Source: Gammaproteobacteria bacterium 45_16_T64
GTDB taxonomy: Bacteria; Pseudomonadota; Gammaproteobacteria; Pseudomonadales; Ketobacteraceae
DNA length: 41,178 nucleotides
Reading direction: 5' to 3'
Assembly: GCA_002162955.1 (NCBI GenBank)
Contig: MABD01000005.1
Location: 29,949-71,126, forward strand
The position numbers and the translations under genes were made by a program. Positions 25,209 to 33,430 of the stretch are shown one piece after another. Each line of letters starts with the position of its first letter. Within the stretch, counting starts at the first letter, position 1. Under the pieces are notes generated by a model, which did no database searches, had not been told where the DNA came from, and saw only the letters and a program-made list of their open reading frames with translations.

Positions 25209-25221
25209 TTGCACATTGCAA
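25209..25221. promoter_or_regulatory. Enhancer box shared by two divergent sigma-54 promoters
   Basis: TTGCA-CAT-TGCAA is a perfect inverted repeat between the two promoters: about 92 bp from the leftward -24 element and about 118 bp from the rightward one. The 326-bp gap 25058-25383 holds no gene, only these regulatory sites. Confidence 0.6.
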
Positions 25222-25330
25222 CGCTAAATGAGAATCCCACCCCACTCTCCCTCGCAAGAACTCTCCGCATATTTTGTCACGAAATTATAACCTATTGAAA
25301 TACCGATAAATAACCCCCCTCTTGCCTGCG

Positions 25331-25347
25331 ATGGCTCAATAATTGCT
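25331..25347 (+). promoter_or_regulatory. Sigma-54 promoter, rightward, for the receiver/sensor unit
   Basis: ATGGCTCAATAATTGCT has GG-N10-GC and TTGCT, allowed by the TTGCW consensus. Its core TGGCTCAATRATTGC is shared with the promoter at 698. The predicted start near 25358 leaves about 26 nt of leader. Confidence 0.72.
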
Positions 25348-25383
25348 TCTATTAAAGTATTCTGGATCAATAGAGGTCTAACC

Positions 25384-25791
25384 ATGTTTTTTAAATCAAG
25401 CAAAAAGAGAGTCCTTGTTATTGACGATGACGAGTGCATGTTGCGACAAGTGCTTTTCCGACTGGAGCGGCATGAAAACGTAAAGGTTATCAAAGCCAAA
25501 AACGGTAAAAAGGGAATTCTATCGGCTGAAAAAAAGGAACCTGACCTCATCATTCTTGACTGGATGTTACCGGATCTCCGTGGGCCAGCTGTACTCAAGA
25601 GACTTAAAAAGGATGCCAAAACCAAGGACATCCCAGTGCTAATGCTCACGGGACGAAATAAGGTGGGCGATATCGAGGATGCATTTAGATTAGGGGCTGA
25701 GGGATATTTAACGAAACCAGTAATGCTACAGAGACTCGGCGAAAAAGTTGCACAAATGCTAGCCCAAATCGGCGATGACACTAGCCACTAA
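25384..25791 (+). CDS. Single-domain response regulator
   Basis: A stand-alone receiver of 135 residues. It has VLVIDDDE (D14-D16), phospho-acceptor D59 in ILDWMLPDLRG, T89 in MLTGR, and K111 in YLTKPV. There is no DNA-binding or enzymatic output. GAGG lies upstream of the start. It is first in a sigma-54 unit and is followed after 23 bp by a binding protein and then a hybrid kinase, so it may receive phosphate from that kinase or compete for it. It differs clearly from the other small receiver at 24599, so they are not a recent duplication. Confidence 0.9.
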   Translation: MFFKSSKKRVLVIDDDECMLRQVLFRLERHENVKVIKAKNGKKGILSAEKKEPDLIILDWMLPDLRGPAVLKRLKKDAKTKDIPVLMLTGRNKVGDIEDAFRLGAEGYLTKPVMLQRLGEKVAQMLAQIGDDTSH

Positions 25792-25814
25792 TTTAGTATA
25801 AGGAGGCCAATATT

Positions 25815-26666
25815 ATGGGTAAGAATTTCGCGATAATTTCATTACTATTGCTTTCTCTACCAGTATCAGCTGAGAAGACCATCAACTTTGGTGTTTACAC
25901 ATCAGACAAACCCACAACTATGGTTACCATGTTTAGACCGATCCTTAATTACCTTGAAAAAAACGTATCGGCAATGCTAGAGGAAAAAATATCAATCAAC
26001 CTGCAGGTTTCAAGTACCTATCAAGCGGGTATTGACGCCCTAATCACTGGAGAAGTAGATTTCGCTCGCATGGGACCGGCCTCCTATATCCTCAGTAAAA
26101 ACATTGAGCCAAACATCAAGCTCATAGCCATGGAAAACAAGAAAGGAAAACGATTTTTCTATGGAATAATCTGCGTGCCCAAAGACAGTAGAATACAGAA
26201 CATCGAACAACTGAAAGGGACTCGCTTTGCTTTTGGCAATGAAAACTCGACCATTGGCCGGTACCTATCCCAACACCATCTCTATCAGCAGGGTGTGTTA
26301 TCACACAATCTACAATCATTTTCTTACCTCCAGCGGCATGACAAAGTCGCTAGTTCAGTTGGGCTTGGCCACTACGATGCTGGCGCCCTAAAAGAAAGCA
26401 CATTCAACAAAATGAATAAAAAGGGATTTGATTTACGAGAGATTTCACGCTTTAAAAACACAACGAAACCCTGGATAGCAAGCAAAAAAATAGACGATGA
26501 TATTTTTTATGCCATTAAGACATCTCTGCTTAAATTACATGATCCATCTATTCTTAAATCCATAAAGAAGGATGGTTTTTTTGAGGCCTCAGACAGTGAC
26601 TATAAAACCATAAGGGAGTCTATAAATAAAAACCCTTTATTTTTCTCTAACATTGAAGAGCTTTAA
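25815..26666 (+). CDS. PhnD-like periplasmic substrate-binding protein, likely sensor partner
   Basis: This 283-residue secreted protein has a Sec signal ending near VSA before EKTINFGVYTSDKP. The body fits the phosphate/phosphonate-binding-like (PhnD, type 2 periplasmic) family: GVYTSDKPTTMVTMFRPILNYLEKNV, TYQAGIDALITGEVDFARMGPASYIL, LKGTRFAFGNENSTIGRYL and VGLGHYDAGALKESTF. A strong AAGGAGG ribosome binding site precedes it. No permease or ATPase gene lies nearby; the next gene, one base downstream, is a membrane histidine kinase. The protein therefore probably senses a small ligand for the kinase instead of feeding a transporter. The ligand is unknown; phosphonate or phosphate is only a family-level guess. 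Confidence 0.86.
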   Translation: MGKNFAIISLLLLSLPVSAEKTINFGVYTSDKPTTMVTMFRPILNYLEKNVSAMLEEKISINLQVSSTYQAGIDALITGEVDFARMGPASYILSKNIEPNIKLIAMENKKGKRFFYGIICVPKDSRIQNIEQLKGTRFAFGNENSTIGRYLSQHHLYQQGVLSHNLQSFSYLQRHDKVASSVGLGHYDAGALKESTFNKMNKKGFDLREISRFKNTTKPWIASKKIDDDIFYAIKTSLLKLHDPSILKSIKKDGFFEASDSDYKTIRESINKNPLFFSNIEEL

Positions 26667-26667
26667 C

Positions 26668-29034
26668 ATGAAAACTACAAAGAACCTACCGTTCACTAAT
26701 TTCTTCCCAAAGCGACTACCACTATGGTTACAGATTCCTATATCTCTTGCGATCTGCTTGCTGTGTATTAACATGCTGACGTCTCTTGTCATAAAAGACC
26801 TCGGTAGCGGTTTCTTGTTCCGTCAAATTGACCAACAAAATCAACATGTCCTTTCCTTCCTGGCAGCTACGGCCATGGACGCCGTGATATCGGAAGATAG
26901 ACCCATTCTAAGCACCGTTGTATCGCAATCCATGAATAAGTCCCCCAACATGTTGGAATTAACTATCGTTGACGAAAAAGGAACCACATTGGTTCAGAAA
27001 AAAAGAACACCGCCAACAAACGTTTCCGAAGTAAGACATTACAATATCCCAATAGTTTTCGAAGCGGAAACGTTCGGAAGCATCACAGCAGTTTGGAACC
27101 TTGACCCTGTGCATGCGGAAATCGAGAGGCAGGTTTCCATTGTCAGACTGTTTACTTCGACAACCCTCATGTTATTAGCAGGCCTTATGATAATTTTTTT
27201 CTACCTGTTAGCCATAAGCCCGATCAACATAATAAGTCGATATTTAACCTCCCTTTCTAAAGGCGATAGATCGCCATTAAGGCTGTCAATATTTGCCAGT
27301 AAAGAATTAGAACTTCTAGCCAAAGCCGCAAACGACCTATATGCCACAATAAAGCTCAAGGAACAAAAGGAATCCGAGTTACTTAAGACACGAGAAGAAC
27401 TACAAGTCGCTCATGATGAAGCGCTTGGCGCTACTCGGGCAAAATCGGGTTTTCTAGCCACGATGAGTCATGAAATACGAACGCCAATGAATGCTGTATT
27501 GGGAATTCTGGGGCTGCTCAGAGATACCGAACTTACCCCTAAGCAGCGGTTATTAGTACAAACAGGAAGAGATTCCGGCGAACATCTACTTACCATTATC
27601 AACGACATACTGGATTTTTCAAAAATGGAGGCCGATAGATTAAGCCTAGAAAACACCGACTTTAATTTGAAAGAACTACTTGACCAAACAATTAAACTGT
27701 TAACACCCCAAGCTAAAAGAAAATCCCTTGATCTTGGACTATCCCTTTCTCCAACGTCACCCACTTTCGTCAAAGGTGACCCCGACAGATTACGCCAAAT
27801 CCTATTAAACCTTATAAACAACGCGATCAAATTCACCCCTACGGGATCAGTTACCCTCAGCTGTTTTACGGCAACTAACAACACCAACACACATATCGTT
27901 CATTTTGCAATAGAAGACACCGGCATTGGTATCCCCACTCATCTACAACAAGATCTATTCGACGAATTTACGATGGTGGACCATACACATTCAAGACACC
28001 ATGAGGGCACAGGCCTGGGTTTAGCAATCTGCAAACGACTAGTCTCTCTGATGAAGGGTGAGATATCATTTACAAGCCAAGAAAATATTGGGAGTATATT
28101 TACTTTTACTGCATCGCTAGAGGCAACACAAGGCAATAGAGTCCAATCAAGACCCCATGTACAAACATCATATTCGCCTAAAAGTGGCACTCGAACACTG
28201 CTGGTAGAAGACAACCCAGCGAATCAATTCGTCATTAAAAACATACTAAATTATGCAGGTCTAAAAGTAGACATAGCGGCAAACGGCCAAGAAGCACTTG
28301 AGGCAATCATAGATCGACCGTACGACATTATTCTTATGGATATATCCATGCCGGTGATGGATGGAATATCGGCTACAAAAGCCATTCGAGAGTTATCCTC
28401 CGAACGCTCGCAAGTTCCCATTATCGCTCTCACCGCTCACGCGTTGTCCGGAGATAAGCAACGCTATCTGGATGCAGGCATGGATGATTATTTGGAAAAA
28501 CCCATCAATAGAGAAGCCACGTTAGAATGTATTGGCCGATGGTCACGGAATACCACGCCAAAAAGAGTGCCAACAATCCAACAGCCCCCGGTCCAGGAGC
28601 AAGTTCAACATCCCAATCAAGACAATCTACTCACAGTAGATCAATACTCAAATATAGACACCAGCATCCCAGAGCAACTTATTGAACGCACTTCTTCTTT
28701 ACATGCTACTGAACTTATCGAACTATTTATCTCTGATTGTAACCGAAGAATAAATCGTATGCTCACTGCATGTAATGAAAGCGGGCATACTTTACTAATA
28801 TCTGAGGCAAAGACCGTCAGCGGTACAGCCCATACCTACGGATTTCATTCACTTTATACAAAAGCAGATAATATCGTGTCCCTATGTAATAACGACCGGT
28901 ATAAAGAAGCCTATCAAGAAGCATCAACATTATCATCGATCAAAGACCAATCACTTTCTGAACTTAAGGATTGGACAGACCAGAACAACAGCACATTCCA
29001 AACCACAGATACAAAACGTCACAGCATTGGATAA
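26668..29034 (+). CDS. Hybrid sensor histidine kinase with degenerate Hpt-like tail
   Basis: This inner-membrane kinase has 788 residues: TM1 near 18-40, a periplasmic domain of about 115 residues, TM2 near 160-185, a HAMP-like linker and coiled coil, HisKA with H268 in MSHEIRTPMN, an HATPase with N-box LLNLINNAIKF, DTGIGIP and GTGLGLAI, and a receiver with VEDNPAN, D558 and K611. The tail (about 670-770) looks like an Hpt domain, but the motif expected as A-H-T-x-K-G-x-A reads A714-K715-T-V-S-G-T-A, so the phosphorylatable His is Lys. The plan resembles SypF, whose Hpt is needed for signalling. ATG 26668 with GAAGAG upstream is preferred to the in-frame TTG 26653. The periplasmic domain likely contacts the PhnD-like protein. 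Confidence 0.9.
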   Translation: MKTTKNLPFTNFFPKRLPLWLQIPISLAICLLCINMLTSLVIKDLGSGFLFRQIDQQNQHVLSFLAATAMDAVISEDRPILSTVVSQSMNKSPNMLELTIVDEKGTTLVQKKRTPPTNVSEVRHYNIPIVFEAETFGSITAVWNLDPVHAEIERQVSIVRLFTSTTLMLLAGLMIIFFYLLAISPINIISRYLTSLSKGDRSPLRLSIFASKELELLAKAANDLYATIKLKEQKESELLKTREELQVAHDEALGATRAKSGFLATMSHEIRTPMNAVLGILGLLRDTELTPKQRLLVQTGRDSGEHLLTIINDILDFSKMEADRLSLENTDFNLKELLDQTIKLLTPQAKRKSLDLGLSLSPTSPTFVKGDPDRLRQILLNLINNAIKFTPTGSVTLSCFTATNNTNTHIVHFAIEDTGIGIPTHLQQDLFDEFTMVDHTHSRHHEGTGLGLAICKRLVSLMKGEISFTSQENIGSIFTFTASLEATQGNRVQSRPHVQTSYSPKSGTRTLLVEDNPANQFVIKNILNYAGLKVDIAANGQEALEAIIDRPYDIILMDISMPVMDGISATKAIRELSSERSQVPIIALTAHALSGDKQRYLDAGMDDYLEKPINREATLECIGRWSRNTTPKRVPTIQQPPVQEQVQHPNQDNLLTVDQYSNIDTSIPEQLIERTSSLHATELIELFISDCNRRINRMLTACNESGHTLLISEAKTVSGTAHTYGFHSLYTKADNIVSLCNNDRYKEAYQEASTLSSIKDQSLSELKDWTDQNNSTFQTTDTKRHSIG

Positions 29035-29915
29035 GGATCTTGATGGACAATAACGTCCAATTCGGGGTAAACCTTTAACAGGTTTGCTTCAACTTTTTCC
29101 ACCACATCATGTGCTTTCCAAAGAGGCAGATCTCTATCAACCTCAACATGAAATTGAACAATTTTATTCCGACCAGACTGTCGTGTTCGAAGATCGTGAA
29201 CTCCTTTTATCTCCTTATGAGATTTCACTACCGCGAGAATTTTTTGTTGTATATCTTCGGATAATTCATGATCCAACAAATCGTTAGCGGCTTCCCGCAC
29301 AATTTCCCAAGCGCTATATAAAACATACAACGCAATCAATATCGCTAAAATTGGATCAACTCCTGACCAACCGAATTGAGCTAACAATAATGCTACGACA
29401 ATTCCAACATTGGTAATAAGATCCGCCAAATAATGAAGTGAATCCGCTTTAATAGCCACCGACTGAGTTCGTCGAATAGTATAGCGTTGAAACAAAATGA
29501 GCGCTGCAGTCGCAAATATAGAAAATATCATCACGGCAAGTGCAACATCAACCTGTACAATCTCTCTTGGGTTCAAGATTCGATCAACGCTATGAAACAA
29601 GAGGAAAACAGCTGACCCCGTAATAAACATAGCCTGTCCTAATCCCGCCAAGGACTCCGCTTTCCCATGGCCAAACCGATGATCTTCATCGGCGGGAATA
29701 AGCGCGTAACGAACGGCTATAAGACTAATAATTGACGCAGCAGTATCCATAATTGAATCAATAAGCGATGCCAACACACTTAATGAACCTGAGCTACCCC
29801 AGGCAAAAACCTTTGCCGCGATCAATATGACAGCCGTTAATACTGAGGCATATGTTGTGAGCTTCAGTAATTGATCATCATTCCGTATAAATGTAGTTTC
29901 TTGAGCTTTATCCAT
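29019..29915 (-). CDS. Cation diffusion facilitator (FieF/YiiP type)
   Basis: This inner-membrane antiporter has 298 residues and exports Zn(II), Fe(II) or similar ions for protons. It matches FieF closely: SLIDSIMDTAAS gives metal ligands D53 and D57, and DSLHYLADLITN gives H161 and D165, together the tetrahedral site A. HRFGHGKAESLAGL is the conserved cytoplasmic loop. The C-terminal domain (about 210-295) has HDLRTRQSGRNKIVQFHVEVD and ends with an H-x-D-P motif. The first possible start (29984) would add 23 residues with no ribosome binding site; the start at 29915 matches the family N-terminus. Its 3' end overlaps the convergent hybrid kinase gene by 16 bp. Confidence 0.92.
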   Translation of the reverse strand: MDKAQETTFIRNDDQLLKLTTYASVLTAVILIAAKVFAWGSSGSLSVLASLIDSIMDTAASIISLIAVRYALIPADEDHRFGHGKAESLAGLGQAMFITGSAVFLLFHSVDRILNPREIVQVDVALAVMIFSIFATAALILFQRYTIRRTQSVAIKADSLHYLADLITNVGIVVALLLAQFGWSGVDPILAILIALYVLYSAWEIVREAANDLLDHELSEDIQQKILAVVKSHKEIKGVHDLRTRQSGRNKIVQFHVEVDRDLPLWKAHDVVEKVEANLLKVYPELDVIVHQDPYPML

Positions 29916-30013
29916 TTTCTTATCATATCGTATTTTTAGTGTCGGCGAAGTATAAAGTGTTCCAAATTCACTGCCAACTCTCACCGCATAAAATTAACCA
30001 ACGATTATGGCGG

Positions 30014-31186
30014 TTAATGCGCGGTTTTTCTCCAGTAAACAATAACGAGAATCTGAATCAATATCAGTGGCAAGCAGATTATCAATAGCATCGACCAACC
30101 TATGCTCAATAGCAACCAACCCGACAACAATGACACCACTGCTTGGGCAACATATATACTCAAATCATTTATGGCCTGCATTTTAAACCGTTCACTATTG
30201 GTATAACTTTTAGGCAAAAGCGAAGTTCCACCAATAAACAAAAAATTCCATCCAATTCCCAATAACACCAACGCAAACCAATAGTGCATTATGTGCTGAT
30301 CCCAAACCCCTATTACAATGGTGACGACATAAGCAGTAAGCCCCAACAACATCATTCCAACTACCCCAACTCTACGAAAAATCCAAGCTGTTAATAGAGA
30401 AGGTAAAAACATTGCAGCAATATGACTCTGTATTACCCACTTGGTGTCGGCTAGGTTAAATCCATTTATTACATGCATACTGATCGGTGTGGCTGTCATG
30501 ATTAAGCTCATCACCGCGAAAGCGATCACTCCTGCAAACATGGCAGCCCATAGAATGGGTTGACGTAAAATCTCCTTCATTGGTCTTGGTGTCTCTGCAT
30601 CCTGCTCTACTGTCTGTGGAACTTCACGGTAACCCACAAGCAATAGAAAGAATGCAATAAGAAGCATCGCAGCCAAGGCATAAAATGATCCGCTATATTC
30701 CACGCCGCCCCCATCTTTAAAATACAGCGCAAGTTCTGGCCCTAAAAATGCGGCAATAACCCCTCCCAACAAAACCCGTGATGCTGCTTGAGTAATTAAC
30801 TCTGGTTTAACACTCTCCATGGCGGCAAAGCGAAATTGCTGCACAACCGCATTTGTCATACCCAGCAAAAAAACCGACACACAGTAGCCCCAAAACCACT
30901 GACGACTGATACATTGCGCCGCAAAAATGGCCGCAATCATAGCTGCCGCAGCCCCCAGCAAGAAAATAGGCTTACGGCCAACGCGCTGCATCAACAAAGC
31001 AGTCGGTATTGCAGATGTTGCAGCACCCACCACAAATAGCGCCACTGGCAATGTTGCCAAAGATTTATCTGGTGCCAACAGCCCACCGACAATACTGCCC
31101 ACAAATACAATAATAGGAGCACTACAGTTGGCGAATGCCAATACCCCCGCCAATACCCATACATTTTTGGCTAATGATTGCTCCAC
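30014..31186 (-). CDS. Major facilitator superfamily transporter
   Basis: This 390-residue protein has about 12 hydrophobic helices. Between helices 2 and 3 it has the MFS loop motif, here LLMQRVGRKPIFLLGA (consensus G-x-x-x-D-R-x-G-R-R; partly changed). A long central basic loop (EVPQTVEQDAETPRPMKEIL) separates the halves. I chose a GTG start at 31186 because AAGGAG lies eight bases upstream; an ATG at 31216 and a TTG at 31234 lie in the same frame without such a site. It is divergent from the AraC regulator at 31392, which may control it. Substrate unknown. Confidence 0.85.
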   Translation of the reverse strand: MEQSLAKNVWVLAGVLAFANCSAPIIVFVGSIVGGLLAPDKSLATLPVALFVVGAATSAIPTALLMQRVGRKPIFLLGAAAAMIAAIFAAQCISRQWFWGYCVSVFLLGMTNAVVQQFRFAAMESVKPELITQAASRVLLGGVIAAFLGPELALYFKDGGGVEYSGSFYALAAMLLIAFFLLLVGYREVPQTVEQDAETPRPMKEILRQPILWAAMFAGVIAFAVMSLIMTATPISMHVINGFNLADTKWVIQSHIAAMFLPSLLTAWIFRRVGVVGMMLLGLTAYVVTIVIGVWDQHIMHYWFALVLLGIGWNFLFIGGTSLLPKSYTNSERFKMQAINDLSIYVAQAVVSLLSGWLLLSIGWSMLLIICLPLILIQILVIVYWRKTAH

Positions 31187-31391
31187 AGAGACTACTCCTT
31201 CTGTCTTAACCACCATAAAAAGCCAACCTAACAAACTTCAGGACAAACCTAAAATGATTCAGGGTTAAATCTGGCAAAAGGGTTCCAAATTGGCCAATTA
31301 TCCGGTAGATTAACAATTAATGGAACGATAGTACGGCAAACAACGATATGGGCATTTACCAAACAATAATAACAACCCAAATGGCAGCGCT

Positions 31392-32441
31392 ATGTTTACA
31401 GACAAATTACATGAGTCGAAGCACAACCTAAACGATGTTAACTTACTCGTAAATCTCCTAGATGAATTCAATATTTCAGCAGAACGAGCGCTCGATGGTA
31501 CTGGTATCGAGCGCCACCAGCTGTCAGACCCCAGCGCGCTCGTATCCCACCAGCAAGAGTTAACGCTGTTCAATAACGTCCGAGCTCTAGCGCCGATAAA
31601 GGAAATTGGAATACTCGCTGCTCGCCGCTCAGATATTGCTTCGTTCGGAATCCTAGGGTATGCAATGCTAAGCTGTAGCTGCTTAAAAGAGGCTATCGAC
31701 CTAGGTATGCGTTATATCGATGTTGCAGGCCCAAAGCTTCATCATCAATTCATCCAGATGAACGGGAAAAGCACCTACCGCGTCACTGACCAGTATGGTG
31801 TTGGTGAACTCCTACCCTTTTGCGTAGAAGTGTCGCTAGGACCCATTTTTCTACTCACACAAGAGTTGTTAGAGATCGATGATGTCGCCGAAGAAATACA
31901 TTTCACCTTCCCCGAGCCCAGTTATATTTCCCATTATCGAGAACTCTTCAATACTCGACTGATATTCAACAGTCAGTACAATCAACTCATTTTAAGGGAT
32001 GGCTTACTCGAACAACCCTTGCCCAAAGCAAACCCCCTTTCAGCGAAACTATTAGAGAAGCTATGCGCCGAGGCAACCCAACAACATAGTTACCCACTAA
32101 ATCATGCAGTTGAAGTCAGGAACATCCTACTGGCAAAGCCAGGCTACTTCCCCAAAATTGATAAGGTGGCCGAGATCATGGATGTCGCACCACGCACTCT
32201 ACGTCGAAAGCTACAGATGGCTGACACCAGTTTTCAGCGTATTCTCGACGACGTCCGGCGCCAACTTTCTATCAACTACCTATCCAATACCAAGTTTTGC
32301 GTCGACGAAATAGCTAGCCTTGTTGGGTTCAGTGATGCGGCCAATTTTCGCCAAGCATTCAAACGCTGGACAGGAAAAACACCCAGCGAGGTCCGCCTAG
32401 ATGCCAATCGACTTGAACCTCAGGATAATGCAGTAGCCTAA
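31392..32441 (+). CDS. AraC-family transcriptional regulator (arabinose_bd N-domain type)
   Basis: This 349-residue DNA-binding regulator resembles the OruR/ArgR-like AraC group. Residues about 20-210 fit the N-terminal ligand-binding domain of PF12625 (SFGILGYAMLSCSCLKEAIDLGMRYIDV). Residues about 250-335 are the two-helix-turn-helix AraC domain: KIDKVAEIMDVAPRTLRRKLQ and CVDEIASLVGFSDAANFRQAFKRWTGKTPSEVR. The second motif is a full family signature. It is transcribed away from the MFS gene across a 205-bp gap and probably regulates it or the globin downstream. No clear ribosome binding site was seen; ATG 31392 gives normal length. Confidence 0.92.
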   Translation: MFTDKLHESKHNLNDVNLLVNLLDEFNISAERALDGTGIERHQLSDPSALVSHQQELTLFNNVRALAPIKEIGILAARRSDIASFGILGYAMLSCSCLKEAIDLGMRYIDVAGPKLHHQFIQMNGKSTYRVTDQYGVGELLPFCVEVSLGPIFLLTQELLEIDDVAEEIHFTFPEPSYISHYRELFNTRLIFNSQYNQLILRDGLLEQPLPKANPLSAKLLEKLCAEATQQHSYPLNHAVEVRNILLAKPGYFPKIDKVAEIMDVAPRTLRRKLQMADTSFQRILDDVRRQLSINYLSNTKFCVDEIASLVGFSDAANFRQAFKRWTGKTPSEVRLDANRLEPQDNAVA

Positions 32442-32481
32442 AACCCGAACGTTACTCTCATTCGTCTATCCATAATATTAT

Positions 32482-32515
32482 GGTAGAATCGTCGCCCGAT
32501 TTTGACGATTCTACC
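32482..32515 (+). repeat. 12-bp inverted repeat directly before the globin start
   Basis: GGTAGAATCGTC (32482-32493) and its exact reverse complement (32504-32515) flank a 10-nt loop and end two bases before the ATG. A -10-like TATTAT at 32476-32481 abuts the left arm, so the repeat covers the probable transcription start. It could be an operator or a leader hairpin; no Shine-Dalgarno is visible. Confidence 0.65.
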
Positions 32516-32517
32516 CT

Positions 32518-32907
32518 ATGACAACGACACAACTTGATCTTGATACCGTAAAAAACATCGATGCATTTGTGCACTCATTTTATCAAAAACTACTTGATGA
32601 TGAGGTTATGTCGCCACTATTTCTAAAGCATGCAGCGATTGATGTTACTGAACATCTTCCAACTATCAGTTTGTATTGGCAAAAAATGCTCTGGGGGGAC
32701 ACCCAATATAACAATCACATGATGTCAATGCATAGAAAGATCGATGCAAAGCACACATTCAATGAACAGCACTACCAACGCTGGCTCGATTATTTCAAAC
32801 AAACTGCCAGTGAATCTTATGATGGGTTCTACACGAACAAAGCCCTGAGGATTGCTGAAAAAGTTGTCGCCAATATGATGAAGCACATCTCATCGCTCCC
32901 CTGCTAA
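32518..32907 (+). CDS. Group III truncated haemoglobin
   Basis: This 129-residue haem protein matches the trHbIII pattern: FVHSFYQKLLDDEVMSPLF (A-B-C region), HLPTISLYWQKMLWG (E helix with the family's W), YNNHMMSMHRKI with the likely proximal His72, then HYQRWLDYFKQT. Such globins bind O2 or NO and are linked to nitrosative stress or redox chemistry. There is no upstream ribosome binding site, and a perfect inverted repeat reaches to two bases before the ATG, so translation may be leaderless or hairpin-controlled. It stands alone between the AraC gene and a convergent thioesterase-like gene. Confidence 0.9.
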   Translation: MTTTQLDLDTVKNIDAFVHSFYQKLLDDEVMSPLFLKHAAIDVTEHLPTISLYWQKMLWGDTQYNNHMMSMHRKIDAKHTFNEQHYQRWLDYFKQTASESYDGFYTNKALRIAEKVVANMMKHISSLPC

Positions 32908-32935
32908 CCCATGAGATGCGCCCGTAGACCAATAT

Positions 32936-33430
32936 CTATTTACGTACTTTAGGCACCCAAGCCCATATCATTTCACAGGATATATGTTCATTACCGGTTT
33001 CATCGGTCACGGTAATATCGACTGAGACCTCACCCTTTTCAGTTGTGGTAATTTGCTCGATTTGCTCTTTCGTCAGTCGCGCAACAGCCTTAATATCCCC
33101 TTTACACCGCTTTTCATAATCGACGTGTAATGTCTTGATCACTGGCACCGCGTTGTCTGGCACATTCATACCAACCAAAAGGCCTGTCGCAGATTCTGCA
33201 AGTAACCCCATTGCTGCAGCATGAATCGAACCAATATGATTCTGGACTTTCTTCTTATTCTTAAGGCGCATGATAGATTCGGTCGTTGTTAGCTTTTCTA
33301 TGTAGATATTACTGGTACCGGCATACCTCACTGTACGGCCAATCACGGCCGATATAGCATGACCTCGAACTGATTCAGGTAATGCGTTCAATTTCGATAT
33401 AATACGATTTAGTACATTTTTTTCAGCCAT
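32936..33430 (-). CDS. DUF4442 hotdog-fold thioesterase-like protein
   Basis: This 164-residue protein shows the hotdog core NHIGSIHAAAMGLLAESATGLLVG, where the Asn, His and Glu correspond to the PaaI/DUF4442 active-site helix. It is followed by beta strands VIKTLHVDYEKRCKGDIKAVARL and VSVDITVTDETGNEHISCEMIWAWVP. Family members hydrolyse or bind acyl-CoA thioesters. It is convergent with the globin gene and divergent from two acyl-CoA dehydrogenases, which fits a fatty-acid setting. The 274-bp gap to 33705 shows no other gene. Substrate unknown. Confidence 0.82.
   Translation of the reverse strand: MAEKNVLNRIISKLNALPESVRGHAISAVIGRTVRYAGTSNIYIEKLTTTESIMRLKNKKKVQNHIGSIHAAAMGLLAESATGLLVGMNVPDNAVPVIKTLHVDYEKRCKGDIKAVARLTKEQIEQITTTEKGEVSVDITVTDETGNEHISCEMIWAWVPKVRK

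Noticed and set aside
25224-25781. 185-residue minus-strand frame
   Set aside because: It lies opposite the receiver gene at 25384 with its clear active-site residues and covers the sigma-54 promoter; its Ser/Leu/Arg-rich sequence is typical of an antisense shadow.
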